DNA of 64,000 nucleotides from Carposina sasakii (Eukaryota > Arthropoda > Insecta > Lepidoptera > Carposinidae): the NCBI GenBank assembly GCA_014607495.2, contig CP053156.1, positions 14,322,001-14,386,000 on the forward strand, written 5' to 3'. This document shows positions 20,711 through 31,386 of the stretch, in pieces (the stretch's first letter is position 1; each line of letters begins with the position of its first letter). The notes under the pieces were generated by a model. It saw nothing but the letters and a program-made list of their open reading frames with translations. It was not told the DNA's origin and ran no database searches. The translations under genes were made by a program, and so were the position numbers.

Positions 20711-21487
20711 ACCTAGGTTTGTGTGCGTAAATGAATTGTAACTACATAACTACCTCTAAAGATTGTATGTTATTTTAGCTTCTTCTTTTTCTTCATTTTT
20801 ACTATCTATATTTATTATTGACATAAATAAGTTACACAATGCAAATAGGTTACGTAATCTTAGAAGCAACTATGAATATTTTTGTGCATTGTTATTTTTA
20901 CGGGATGTTATAATATATATATGTATTATAGTTAGTAATGAACAATTAATTAATTAAAATGCACAGTGCCTTATTAAATTAAATAACGTCTTTAGTCATC
21001 TGCCCAGTCACCGAAAACAGCTGTACCAATGAATTACTAGCTACTCTTAATAAATGACCTAAATCTAATACATTTAGGTACCTGCCTGTACCTATACAAT
21101 GATGGGACAGCTGTGTTCTTATCAATTTTTCTATGCATGTTTGTTTGCTTAATGTAACCTAGAAACTACGCGGATAGCTATAATTATTATTAAGCTCGCT
21201 CTTGTATGAAAAGTGGTGCAATAAGAATTTTATCTATCAATTTTAATATTAGGGGCAGAGTTATACAATTTCTTGCTACGCTATACCATAACATTTTTAA
21301 TACAATACGTTTCCAGCCAACAATGTTTCGCACAATAACCTAGGATTCTTGACAAAGCCCTAAAATATTGCCGAAGACATAAAACTTGGGTAATACGTCT
21401 AACGCGGTGACTCGGTCGGTTATTGCATTTTGTTGTTTTCTACAAATCACATTTATTTAACACATATTGAGGATATAATTATGCTTA
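20711..21487. other. Interval without recognised features
   Basis: A/T-rich; no gene or repeat recognised. Confidence 0.45.
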
Positions 21488-21540
21488 GACGATGAGCTAG
21501 CAACTTGTCACTGATACTTCCCTCGCTGTGCTAAACGTGG

Positions 21541-21598
<58 letters not shown>

Positions 21599-21660
21599 CT
21601 TTCATGATCCTATAGTTCTGGCTACCTCATTTTGGGATCAAGGCGGGTTTTAATATGTAT
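21488..21660 (+). repeat. Repeat D copy with expanded (CTAT)n microsatellite
   Basis: GACGATGAGCTAGCAACTTG through GCTAAACGTGGCTATC, then a (CTAT)n run at about 21541-21598, then TCATGATCCTATAGTTCTGG. The microsatellite lies inside repeat D, where other copies read GGCTATGGGATC. Confidence 0.75.
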
Positions 21661-21665
21661 ATTAT

Positions 21666-22315
21666 TATATTGGATGTCTCGTGCTGATACGGGGCTTCAC
21701 TAGAATCAATCAGCTGCATCCCCTTACGTGCATTTCGTAAGATTCGACTAAGGCCGCGTCCCCATTAGGCGAACAGTGAGCGGCTGACAGTTTGTTTTCA
21801 GTTTGCCTCCCTATACATTTTAAATGGAGTGTCCATACAGCGCGTAATGTACGCAGTTTGGGACGTTTTGCTTGCCGACTCAGTGAGCGCCTCATTCGCG
21901 GGAAATGATGCGTGCAGTCGGCGGCGTAGTTTATTCACTACGCTGGCGGCGCTCCGTTCGCTAATGTACACTGTTTACCTTCCCTATAAGAATTTGCAAG
22001 CGTTTTGCGGTTAATACGCTCTAGTTCACTGCTCAGTGGGATAAGCACGAACCTTTTTACGCGGCGTAATTGAGTTGATATTGAGTTAGCTACCGATATG
22101 CCACTCAGAGTCAATCAGCGAACAGTCAGCCGCTCACTGTTTGCCTAAAGGGGGACGCAACCTAAGAAACTCCGGCGTTCCCTTATATCAGGCAATAAGC
22201 ATCTTTTCACTTCATTTACAACTGTTCCCGCTAGGCATAACGTGGCTATGGGATCTTGACTGCAGTTCTGGCTACGCTATTTTGAAAACACAGCAGTGTG
22301 TATATGTATTTAAAG
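21666..22315 (+). repeat. Repeat D, full copy interrupted by MITE V
   Basis: 5' part 21666-21751 (GATACGGGGCTTCACTAGAA through ATTCGACTAA); 3' part 22163-22315 (TAAGAAACTCCGGC through CACAGCAGTGTGTATATG). The 411-bp MITE lies between them at the conserved GACTAA site. Confidence 0.78.
21752..22162. mobile_element. MITE V, PIF/Harbinger-like, with TAA target duplication
   Basis: Inverted ends of about 45 bp: GGCCGCGTCCCCATTAGGC on the left; on the right, the complement of GGTTGCGTCCCCCTTTAGGC. Both continue into CAGTGAGCGGCTGAC. TAA flanks it at 21749-21751 and 22163-22165, a 3-bp duplication typical of PIF/Harbinger. It has no transposase. Confidence 0.85.
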
Positions 22316-22323
22316 ACTAATTA

Positions 22324-22558
22324 AAGAGGGTTTTGGTGTTTTGTAGCCGATGGGCTGACCACCCGTCACTACTAACCGAACTTGTACATCTCAACTTCTT
22401 CTTCTTCAGCCTATTGCAGTCCACTGCTGGACGTAGGCCTCCCCCAGGGCATCAACTATACCCTCAAAATTGGTCAGAAGTGGTACCAAGTCGTTCTCTC
22501 GGCCCTTGGTGCTCTGCCTACCCCATAAGGGATAAAGGCGTGATTATATGTCAGGTAA
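22324..22558 (+). repeat. Repeat F, copy 3, split by a repeat C fragment
   Basis: Forward copy (AGAGGGTTTTGGTGTTTTG through AGGGATAAAGGCGTGATTAT). At 22396-22449 it is interrupted by a short minus-strand repeat C piece (CTATTGCAGTCCACTGCTGG, CCCCCAGGGC). The host text is duplicated as ATCTCAAC / ATCAAC around it. Confidence 0.7.
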
Positions 22559-23999
22559 TTTAACATAGAAAACAGAGTGCGATCCTGAAATCTTTAAATA
22601 CGTTCTACAGACAGACTCTCCCATCAAACTTTCCCTCCCAGGTAGGTTACTTCCTAACATTATTTAACTTAGAATATATAAACTTAGCTCAAACTTCGAC
22701 TGCGATGAGTCGTCATAAAAGTTAGATCAAACTTAATTTTGAAAATGCAAGCTCTCGGGAATTGGCAGGGATCTCAAAATGAGGTCATGTTCGGTGGCTG
22801 GTGAAACGTTCTCGATGGGTTTGAGGGGAACTAATTATGTCAATGATACTTTCTTTCTTCTCTGTACATCCAATTATTTTTCTTACTAAACACAGTCTTG
22901 GGCACTAAATGTGTTAGGAATCTGTGTTATCGCGTTTTATTAGGTTTACTTGTATCGTAAGGTAGCTTTCTAATAAAATCTAGGAACTGAATTCAATTCA
23001 TTTTTCTTCGCTTTATACAATTTAAGATTTTAAGTTTTTACTTTATTATCTAGGAACCTTCATGTTAAAATATTTCACTTCACTGAATATTTCACTGATG
23101 CATCCAAATATCAGAACCAAATGTCATATTACCACTGATATTACCAGTCAACAGCGTTATATAGTACGTTATTAATTTAAAACATATGGTTCATACTCGT
23201 ATTTATAAAACAAAACTTTATTACTATGGGTCGTGCACGTGCCGTCTTTAAATTTTTGCAGGACGAACAATAACAGCAATCGATTTTATAACATATCTAT
23301 TTTTTATTAAAAGATAAGAAGATATCTTAAAGTTTTATCGCCTTTATCTCATGCCTCCAGTGTTATGAGCTTTACTTAAGCCTTGTTTAGTTTTTAGTGA
23401 GTACACCTATTTTCCTATCGTATTTTTTGTCTAGTAAGCCACGAAATTTCTACTTTATTGCTTGACTCTAGATTAATTCTTATTTCGCTTAATTGTATCT
23501 AACTTGTTCTTTATAGATGATGAAATCTTTAATTGGCTTTATTTCATGTTTACTTTTTAAGTGCAACTGTAAGAAGTAACAACTGTGGAAACCAAATGCG
23601 CGAGCGCACAAATGGTATCATACCACTATATATAAACTGTAAAAAACATATTTTTTTTACAGGAGCCTTACCCTTAAATATATATTTTAAGGTTTTCAGT
23701 ATTCGTTGTTGTAGTGGCAACAGACATATATCATCTGTGAAAACAACTGTCTAGCTATCATGCATGATTCATGAGACAGCCTTGTGACAGACTGACAGCA
23801 GACTCTTGTGATAGGAACCTGTTTTTGGGTAAAGCGAACCCTAAAAAGTGACTTCAATTGATTATCTAAACAATACTAAAGGAATATTTTTGAAATTTAT
23901 ATTATAAATAAATAATAATAAATTTCTTCTATGCTGCTCTGGGAGTGAAAAAAAAAGTATATATAATACAACTGCTTCTCTTTCCGAGTATACTGTACA
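22559..23999. other. Interval without recognised features
   Basis: A/T-rich; several frames of 60-73 codons without motifs. No gene called. Confidence 0.45.
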
Positions 24000-24176
24000 A
24001 GTCAGTAGAGGGACAAGAGGGTCTTGGTGTTTTGTAGGCGGTGGACTGACCACCTGTCACTACTTACCGAACTTGTACGTCTCAAGTATACCCTCTAAAT
24101 TGGTCAGAAATGTCATTATGTGGTTCTATCGGCCCTTGGTGCTCTGCCTACCCCGTAAAGTGATTATATGTATGTA
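24000..24176 (+). repeat. Repeat F, copy 4
   Basis: GTAGAGGGACAAGAGGGTCT through CTGCCTACCCCGTAAAG, then GATTATATGTATGTAT. Confidence 0.78.
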
Positions 24177-24203
24177 TTAAATAATATAATGTAAATATAA
24201 AAG

Positions 24204-24536
24204 GGGTAATAGCTCAGTGGTTTAGATGTGCACCTTCCAAGCGGGAGGCGTAAGTTCGATCCCAGTCACGGGCCTGTGAATGAATTTATTTAATGTACAG
24301 TTTTTAATGGTGCAAAATTGTCACTTAGCTCGTGCCTTGGAAAGCACGTAAAACCGTTGGTCCTGCGTCTGATCTCTCTCCGGTCGTGTCGGACCGGACG
24401 GATCGGTCTATGAGAGAGTGCATCTGTGTTTGCGCACACACACATTTGTGCACTATAATATCTCCTGCGTGCCTGACCAATCACCGTAGAGATAGGTCGC
24501 CTTGGCCGAAATACGGTCGGAGATCATCATCATCAT
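24204..24536 (+). mobile_element. SINE A, full-length copy
   Basis: tRNA-like head GGTAATAGCTCAGTGGTTTA with the B box GTTCGATCCCA, the full body, and a (CAT)n tail. This is the clearest head in the family here. Confidence 0.87.
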
Positions 24537-24565
24537 TTTGTCTAGATGTAGAAACCTAGGGGCAA

Positions 24566-25562
24566 GACAAAGGGGGCAACATTTGGTGAGCGGCTAGGGT
24601 AGAGGAGTGCCCCTGGACTTTAAACCGAAGCCAACTCGCCACTTACTGACGGGCACGTCCACCCTCGAGCTGTCATAGCTCTCGCGACTCCACTCTGCCC
24701 GGCCGGCGAAGGCAAGGCAGAGGTGGGGGAACTGTTCCTCGTCAGACTTCACTCCGGCGCCGGAGATGAGGAACAGGGTCTTCCCCCGGGAGTACTTCAG
24801 GTCCGTGGGAACGCTACCTCCCAACAGCTCGCCACAAGCTGCCCTGCGGGCTTATTATTATTATTATTGTATCTCTGTTTAAATTCTCGGGACTACAGAG
24901 TCCCGGTCCTTTGAGAGGCGTGCATCGGGCCGTGGCCAAGATGTAGAGGCTCTTTTTAGAGAACTTTAATATGGTGTGGGATACACATGGCGGATACCAT
25001 CGCCGACCGCACAATAAGATACACCCGGCGATGGTCCCCGCCATGTGCAAGACTATTGGAGTGCAGATCTATGTCATGCGATGGAAACAAAGGTCATGGG
25101 CTATGAGGCTGAATATTGGGTGGGGTTGGGTAACTGGACTATTGAAGGAGACTAACGGACGCCTGCCATTACAACCAAGTCTCATAATTGTTTGGTGGCA
25201 GGCGGTGACTCGCCGACTCATTTCATGGGCCCCCTGAAACGGCCGCACGCACGGAGCGACAAAGGGGGCAACATTTGGTGAGTGGCTAGGGTGGAGGGGT
25301 GCCCCTGGACTTTAAACCGAAGCCAACTCGCCACTTACTGACGGGCACGTCCACCCTCGAGCTGTCATAGCTCTCGCGACTCCACTCTGCCCGGCCGGCG
25401 AAGGCAAGGCAGAGGTGGGGGAACTGTTTCTCGTCAGACTTCACTCCGGCGCCGGAGATGAGGAACAGGGTCTTCCCCCGGGAGTACTTCAGGTCCGTGG
25501 GAACGCTACCTCCCAACAGCTCGCCACAAGCTGCCCTGCGGGCTTATTATTATTATTATTAT
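24566..25562. repeat. 304-bp direct repeat pair around a 388-bp spacer, both ending in (TTA)n
   Basis: 24566-24869 and 25258-25562 are almost identical, in the same orientation and offset by 692 bp. Both start GACAAAGGGGGCAACATTTG and end GCGGGCTTATTATT. They do not have TG..CA ends, so LTRs are unlikely. I infer two tandem 3' ends of an unidentified LINE, the second longer at its 5' side, sharing a (TTA)n tail. Frames of 76 codons on the reverse strand occur in both. Confidence 0.8.
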
Positions 25563-26207
25563 ATCATAATAACATAGGTACCCAATAAATTCAAAACGAA
25601 TTATTATATATACCTATACCTTGATACTTTTGCGCAATTCGCGACGTAGCAATAAATATTGAAATTCTCGAGTTATAAATAATGTATTGTATTTTGTATA
25701 CAACACAATATAAAAGATAACAAAGCTAGTATCTTCAATAAAAAAATACCTCACCACGGGCATTTTAACTCAAAAAATCCCTGTTTCATTTTAACAAATT
25801 GTACACATTTTTCCTATTCGGCTACAGTTTTTTTTGACGTGAAACGTCTTTAAAATCGCGCCGACACATACGGGTACCAGGTTTAAAAACTGGACCGTAA
25901 CGAAAAGGTCTATATCATCGTACCTTAATAATTAAAAAACTATTGGTCTTAGAAACAAAAATGTGGTGTAAATATTTCACTTATATAGTCAGCTCGCTGT
26001 TATGACATTGAGTTCGTGTCGGGGTCAAGCGGGGCGGCGGGGGAGGGATACTGCGATAACTGTGCGAAACCGGCGCTCACGCTTGTTTCTATTCAGTGTA
26101 ACTCGTGACTCCGACTTTATAGCGTGGTGATTCTTTCGTGTGTTTGTCAAGTTTATTTGAACCGATTGATTTATACAAAAATAAGTGTAATTTGGACAGT
26201 ATTTATA
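25563..26207. other. Unrecognised interval, possible promoter-like G+C-rich patch
   Basis: 25836-25873 (TTTTTTGACGTGAAACGTC) has an inverted counterpart near 26555-26590 (AGACGTTTCACGTTAAAAC), so 25.8-26.6 kb may be one old element. 26010-26150 is G+C-rich with TATTCAGTGTAACTCG, which resembles an insect initiator, but no coding exon follows. Confidence 0.35.
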
Positions 26208-26412
26208 TCTATACTAATATTATAAAGCTGAAGAGTTTGTTTGTTTGTTTGTTTGAACGCGCTAATCTCAGGAACTACTGGTCTGATTTGAAAAATTCTT
26301 TCAGTGTTAGATAGCCCATTTACCAAGGAAGGCTACAGTCTATACAACAACCTGCCCGGCTTCGCACGGGTACAACGCCCCCTCACGCGGACGAAGTCGT
26401 GGGCGGCTGCTA
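26208..26412 (+). mobile_element. Helitron-like element, short complete copy
   Basis: 5' end TCTATACTAATATTATAAA, then GTTTGTTTGTTTGAACGCGC; 3' end ACGCGGACGAAGTCGTGGGC, GGCTGCTATT. The terminal CTAG is mutated. The 5' TC.. start and the 3' hairpin fit a non-autonomous Helitron. Confidence 0.7.
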
Positions 26413-26783
26413 TTTAAAATAACCAGAAAGTGACAATAAATATATAAACATTTGCTATGTATTTTATGTTTCTATTACGTACCTGTTCTTTTTTTATTAA
26501 AATACTTAAAACAGCGTCCATCTTGTTTTCATTTCAATCTTTTACTTTAAAAGCGATTCGCTAACATAGACGTTTCACGTTAAAACCAACGGCCGTGTGC
26601 CCCGACACAGCCCCACCCGCTTTTTTTCTATATTACAGTTTTTGTTCCAATTCACTCGAGTTTCCTCGCCTTCGCGATTTTTCCCTTTCAGTGCGTTAAA
26701 TCGCAATTTCTTTCGGTGTTCTATAAGAACTTTTATTTAAGGGAGCTTGTTCCGTTTTTCTTTTAAACGAATCTAGTTACAGG

Positions 26784-26822
26784 TGAGAAAATCCTGAAGG
26801 AACTTCCTTCAGGATTTTCTCA
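26784..26822. other. Perfect 19-bp inverted repeat (hairpin)
   Basis: TGAGAAAATCCTGAAGGAA (26784-26802), one C, then its exact complement (26804-26822). It lies in otherwise unrecognised sequence (26413-26989). It is too short for a normal pre-miRNA; function unknown. Confidence 0.85.
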
Positions 26823-26989
26823 TCGTACTGCCAAATTGCTGTATTGATTGAGATACAATAAAAGAGATAAATAACAGCATTGTATGTCTATTAGTAGACA
26901 TAAACGTTGTAAGAGTGTTATGTGGTATCGGCAGAGTAGAAGCAGTAGACTTAAATAGGCTGACCTGTGTGAAAAATTACATAGATTTA

Positions 26990-27211
26990 AGCCTCGAGCA
27001 CACCGGATGCGTATGCGTGCACGTAAGCGTAGACGTACACGTACCTCTGAGTATAATGTATGGAACTGTCACCGCTTGACGTCTATGCTTACGTCTACGC
27101 ATACGCATCCGGTCTGCCCGTGTCTATACAGTTCCATACATTACAACTCAGAGGTACGTGTACGTCTAAGCTTACATGTACGCATACGAGTGCTCGTATG
27201 TGCTCGAGGCT
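26990..27211. mobile_element. Palindromic MITE with TTA target duplication
   Basis: 222 bp. Ends AGCCTCGAGCAC and GTGCTCGAGGCT; TTA flanks both sides (26987-26989, 27212-27214). The arms contain repeated ACGTACACGTACCTCTGAG and GTATGGAACTGT, plus an inner duplicated CCGGATGCGTATGCGT block. TTA duplications are typical of PIF/Harbinger. Frames read through it are artefacts. Confidence 0.8.
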
Positions 27212-27691
27212 TTACTCGGGAGATATGTACGTGTATCTGTTCTTTCTTATAAGAGTATTAATATTTTTGTCTTTCTCAAGTTAAACAATATCTACCACTT
27301 GTAAAATATGAAAGGATCTCACTGTACCTTTATCTCAACAGCAAAAGTAAAAAAATATCTAAGTAACAATGCACCAACATTACTTCTATGATCTAGCAAT
27401 TAATAAGAGAAATCCGAATATCCTAATGAAGTAAATCTTGTTTCAATTCATTCAGTCTGTTTATTTTTACCGTCCTTATTTTTAAACTTTACAGCTGTTT
27501 TTTAATTAAGACTCTCAAACTTTTCCAGACCACCACTTAAAGTCTAGCCTAGTTTCTAATCAAATTAAAATATCTATGATCCTTTATTCAATCTCATAAA
27601 ACTAGTTGTTAATATAAACTATGTTTATTATATTCTCTCGTCTAAAACTCTTAATAATAAATATGTCGTTAGCATAATTTCTATTTTAAAA

Positions 27692-28174
27692 ATGTTGGTA
27701 CCAAATAGTGTTTTATACTTGAATTTGCTCCTTTGGTACAACGTCGGCGCTTGGAAAATATTTACGTTTTATAAAATAAAGAATTTGATTTTCGTCAAAC
27801 TCCGCATCGTTTTTAAATTCCTTCGCATAGTTCGTACGTTTGTAAAGTCGTTCACGCCTACAATCGGTACTGCTATAATATATAAAGTCTATCCCTGCTT
27901 AAGTATAAATAATTCGACTGTGCAAACGAGACACTACTATAATTGGTGTAGAGCGACGTCTCGTTTTCACGACGTCAACAATCCTGTTCTAAAACTCCAT
28001 GGTAACTTCCCTAAACTTCTTAACTTATCTCATGTAAACGTTATTTTGCTTGCGATTCCGTTGACATATTTAATAAATCACGTTATTCAAGTTACGAACT
28101 CCATTAAGGATGTTCATAAGGCAGACTCTCTTGACTCGAAGTTAGTTCAGCTGTGTCATCGAAGTATACAATAA
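27692..28174 (+). CDS. Unrecognised 160-codon open frame
   Basis: I do not recognise a family. It has a hydrophobic start (LYLNLLLWYNVGAW), a basic stretch (KLRIVFKFLRIVRTFVKS) and a second hydrophobic segment (VNVILLAIPLTYLI). It is the longest frame in 27.2-28.3 kb, which is otherwise A/T-rich. It lies 130 bp upstream of an RTE-like RT fragment but in no clear relation to it. It could be a chance frame or degraded LINE sequence. Confidence 0.2.
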   Translation: MLVPNSVLYLNLLLWYNVGAWKIFTFYKIKNLIFVKLRIVFKFLRIVRTFVKSFTPTIGTAIIYKVYPCLSINNSTVQTRHYYNWCRATSRFHDVNNPVLKLHGNFPKLLNLSHVNVILLAIPLTYLINHVIQVTNSIKDVHKADSLDSKLVQLCHRSIQ

Positions 28175-28299
28175 AGATTTAAAAATCTGGTGAATTTTCG
28201 TATTCTGTAGCAAAAAGTGTAAAATATGTTATAGGTAGTGTAATAAATAAATACTTCTTGCTTACAAAACTTGTGTTAGGTAACAGCAATATCAAAGGA

Positions 28300-28635
28300 A
28301 TTATATTGACGACATTTGTGTTAACAATATTAGCTATGCAGACGACATGGTGCTGCTGAGTGCTTCTGTTTGTGGTCTAGCAAAACTTATTAAAATTTGT
28401 GAGAAGTATGCCGCTGGACATGTCCTAAAGTATAACGAAAATAAAAGCGAATACATGGTATTTGAGGTCAAAAACAAATGTCTGCCTCATGTTCCACCAA
28501 TAATGTTGAACGGGAATCCACTTAAGAGAGTATACGACTCTAGATATTTAGGGCATATGGTAACGTTTGACCTCAAAGACGGTGCAGACATCGAACGGGA
28601 ATGCAGAGCACTGTCTGTGAGAGCCAATGTTGTTA
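28300..28635 (+). pseudogene. RTE-like LINE reverse transcriptase fragment
   Basis: The frame contains ISYADDMVLLS (RT motif C with the Asp pair) at about 28326-28358, then VFEVKNKCLPHVPPIMLNG, SRYLGHMVTFDLKDG and ERECRALSVRAN, the standard order after motif C in this LINE group. The 5' two-thirds of the protein and the 3' end are missing, and after about 28635 the match is lost. The element cannot move by itself. Confidence 0.8.
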
Positions 28636-28928
28636 TATTGCAACGCGAAAATTGTAGAATTTTCATTCTTGCATTGCAACTGCATTGCTCTTGCAGGTTA
28701 CGCAATTAGCCCACGGATTTTAACACTGCTGTAAAAGCTGTGGTGTCCTAGGGTAGCGGTGCTGTACTACCGTCATATAGCGGTAATAAAGGAACTTTTA
28801 ACAAGTCGGCAGCGTAGAGACGACTATCTACTTACTTTTGTAGGGCAGTTATATGACCGCATCCCTATATTAGAAAAATATATCTTTAGTTAGTTTTTAA
28901 GAGCTTTTTCTTCACTTTTAGACATAAA

Positions 28929-29064
28929 CGGTGTTATTACAAAAGAGCGTTTAAAGTAAGACTCGATTTAAATATGACATTTAACAGCAAAATATATGAC
29001 ATATCTGCTAAATTTAGGGCATGCTTAACTTACAAAATGTTTAAATTCTTTTGTAATAACACAG
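28929..29064. mobile_element. MITE H, short palindromic element
   Basis: Inverted arms GTGTTATTACAAAAGAGCGT and AATTCTTTTGTAATAACAC, about 136 bp in all; no ORF. Confidence 0.65.
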
Positions 29065-29433
29065 AAAGTTTCCATTGTAAGAGATTGATTATTTCATATA
29101 AAAAAGTTGCTAGTCGCCGCGCTGGTTTCTAGAAGGCAGCCAATTAAATTATTACATTAACTTGACAGTCAGTAGATAGCATTTGAGAAACCGGCCGTAA
29201 ATGTTGTTAAGTTTACGTAACAGATTAGTGCACTAATTTAGATCAATGATCCTAGTTTTCAGTAGTTCACAAACAAAACTCTTAAAACCTCCTAAAAGCT
29301 AATCGATAGGAACGGAATTGCATCATGTCGGATACACAAGGTTGCAGTAACTAATTTAACGGACTCGCTGCAACCGCTTTGTAAAAGTAATTGATTTACT
29401 TTTGAGATGGTGCAAGTCATAAAAGATTCCATC

Positions 29434-29604
29434 TTCATTAGGCGCTATTTATTTATTACGTAAGACGATTTTTCGACCATGTTATTTGTCTTATTTTTGG
29501 GTTGGCTAGGGGTCAGCTTATTGTTATTTTTTATATAGTAGGGGGGAGGGGGTTAAAAACTAGCGAAGATAGTCTTACGTAATAAATGAATGGCGCCTTA
29601 CCAA
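29434..29604. mobile_element. MITE R, palindromic element
   Basis: Inverted ends AGGCGCTATTTATTTATTAC, GTAAGAC and GTCTTACGTAATAAATGAAT, GGCGCCTTAC; about 170 bp; centre with AGTAGGGGGGAGGGGG. No ORF. Confidence 0.75.
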
Positions 29605-30078
29605 GCATTTTCTTAGTATTCACATCACTGCTACACTGCGAAAACCAATGAAGTCGTGATTTGAAGAAAATGAATTAAGAATGCAGGATTGCTTAATTTT
29701 TCTTGCTCTTTCTTCTGCGAAAATTCGTTTAACGCTGACTAGTGTAGTTTAGAAGATAGCCAATGAGGAAACTAATTATTTGCACAAGTCATAACAGATT
29801 TCTTCTTTATTGCAATAAACTTTCCTACGTGTTTTTTCACATACATAGTCATAAAAAATTTAAGAAAGGGTATTTAAAATGTTCTTTGGACTTGCTATCT
29901 TACTTCTTACTAATATTATAAAAGTGAAAGTTTGTTAGTATGGATGGATAGATGGATGTTTGTTACTCTTACAAAAATGGCTGAAGCGATTTTAATAAAA
30001 TTTGGTATGGAGTTAGGTGATACCCTGGATTAACACATAGGCTACTTTTTATACCGGGAAAATATTTTTATCCCAGAT

Positions 30079-31314
30079 TTTTTTTTTCTCTTTAGTATCT
30101 GCGATCAGTGCCTGACTATGAGCAGATGTGATGTCTTGCATGGCCTTGAGTAGAAGAGGTCCAACAACTTCTTCCACTTTTCTTACTCAATCGAGTTCCA
30201 GAATATTTTTCCGTTTTAACCTCTTAGGATAGTTCACAGATGTCAGCTCAGTGGCTAGTTTGTTAGGGTGTTTGACAAGGCGTCTTCTGTAGTGAGATGT
30301 GGCTTTCTTTATCACTTCATCGACTGTCTCCATGTGAAGCTCACTGTGCAGTTCCTCAGTTTTCAGGAACCACTGTGCGTTGGAAATATTTTTCAGTATC
30401 CCGTTCTGTGCTCTCTGGATAATTGCTATGTTGGAGTTACATGCCGAACCCCACAATTGGATACCATAAGTCCAGATAGGTTTTAGAGTCACCTTGTAGA
30501 TCAGCAGCTTGTTGTCTATACTAAGAACTGAGTTCCTTCCAAGGAGCCAATATAGTCCCCTATACCTGTGGTTGAGCTCATCTCTTTTCCTTTGCAGGTG
30601 CTGTTTCCAGGTTAGTCTTCGGTCTATATGCACACCTAGGTACTTAACAGTGTCGTTGTGAGGTAGGATAGTTTCCCCTAAGTGGACTGGCGGGCAGTTT
30701 CCTTTGCGAAGAGTGAAAGTAGCCTGTGTGGACTTTGAGGTGCTAGCTTTGATTCGCCACTTCTTTAGCCACAAGTTGATTTTATCTAAGCCATTTTGTA
30801 GGTACAATGAAGCTTGATTTGGATCTTTGCTACTGGCAAGGATAGCGGTGTCATCCGCAAATGTGGCTGTGACTACTTCCCGTGTCTCTGGTAAATCGGA
30901 CGTGAATATAGTGTACAGGACGGGACCCAGCACTAATCCCTGAGGTACTCCAGCGTGCACTTCATGAAATTTAGAGGTGTACTCGTTGTCTTTTACCTGA
31001 AATATTCTTTCAGATATGTAGGATTGAACTAAGCCGAAGAAGGGGTGCGGAAGTAGCTTTTTTATTTTGTACAGGAGGCCCTTGTGCCACACCTTATCGA
31101 AAGCCTGTTGAATATCCAAGAATGCCGCCGAGCAGTATTCTTTGCGCTCCAGCGACGTTCTGATTTTATCCACCACCCTATGTACCTGCTCGACAGTACC
31201 GTGTTCCTGTCGGAACCCAAATTGGTGGTCCGGGATTATAGACCTCTCGTGTAAGATCCTTAGAATGCGCGACTGGATTATTTTTTCAAAGAGCTTAGAG
31301 ACAGGCAACAGGCA
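30079..31314 (-). mobile_element. Jockey-like LINE, 5'-truncated insertion with 12-bp target duplication
   Basis: A minus-strand insertion: the poly(A) tail appears as a T run at 30079-30087, followed by a short 3' UTR and the RT C-terminal coding region up to the truncation at 31314. TTTATCCCAGAT flanks it at 30067-30078 and 31315-31326, the mark of target-primed reverse transcription. Confidence 0.9.
30187..31312 (-). pseudogene. Jockey-like reverse transcriptase, C-terminal part
   Basis: On the minus strand, one open frame from the truncation point to the stop at 30187 (about 375 codons). Visible in order: LPVSKLFEKIIQSRI, HQFGFRQEHGTVEQ, AAFLDIQQAFDKVWH (motif A), GVPQGLVLGPVLYTIF (motif B), TATFADDTAILASS (motif C), TVKYLGVHIDRRLTW, and a thumb ending KRKNILELD. 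The jockey group is indicated by FADDTAILASS and the downstream WLKKWRIK. The endonuclease domain and RT fingers are absent through 5' truncation. No frameshift is seen, so the insertion is fairly young. Confidence 0.9.
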
Positions 31315-31386
31315 TTTATCCCAGATAATTTCGAAATTTTGTTTCTTCTGCAGTCCACGCGAACGAAGTCGCGGGCGTCCACTATA

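Larger units (their letters stand above)
29903..31386 (+). mobile_element. Helitron-like element split by a jockey-like LINE
   Basis: 5' part 29903-30078 (CTAATATTATAAAAGTG, then ATAGGCTACTTTTTATACCG) and 3' part 31315-31386 (TTTATCCCAGATAATTTCG, CCACGCGAACGAAGTCGCGG). The two parts join on the sequence TTTATCCCAGAT, which is duplicated around the inserted LINE. Confidence 0.8.

Noticed and set aside
21541..21598. CRISPR-like or satellite array
   Set aside because: It is a plain (CTAT)n microsatellite within repeat D; no CRISPR array exists in this window.
24594..25516. 76-codon minus-strand frames in both direct repeat units
   Set aside because: Duplicated because the DNA is duplicated; no motif and no evidence of selection.
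24566..25562. LTR-like direct repeats (a terminal-repeat miniature retrotransposon)
   Set aside because: No TG..CA ends, primer site or polypurine tract seen, and both repeats end in a (TTA)n tail, which fits LINE 3' ends better.
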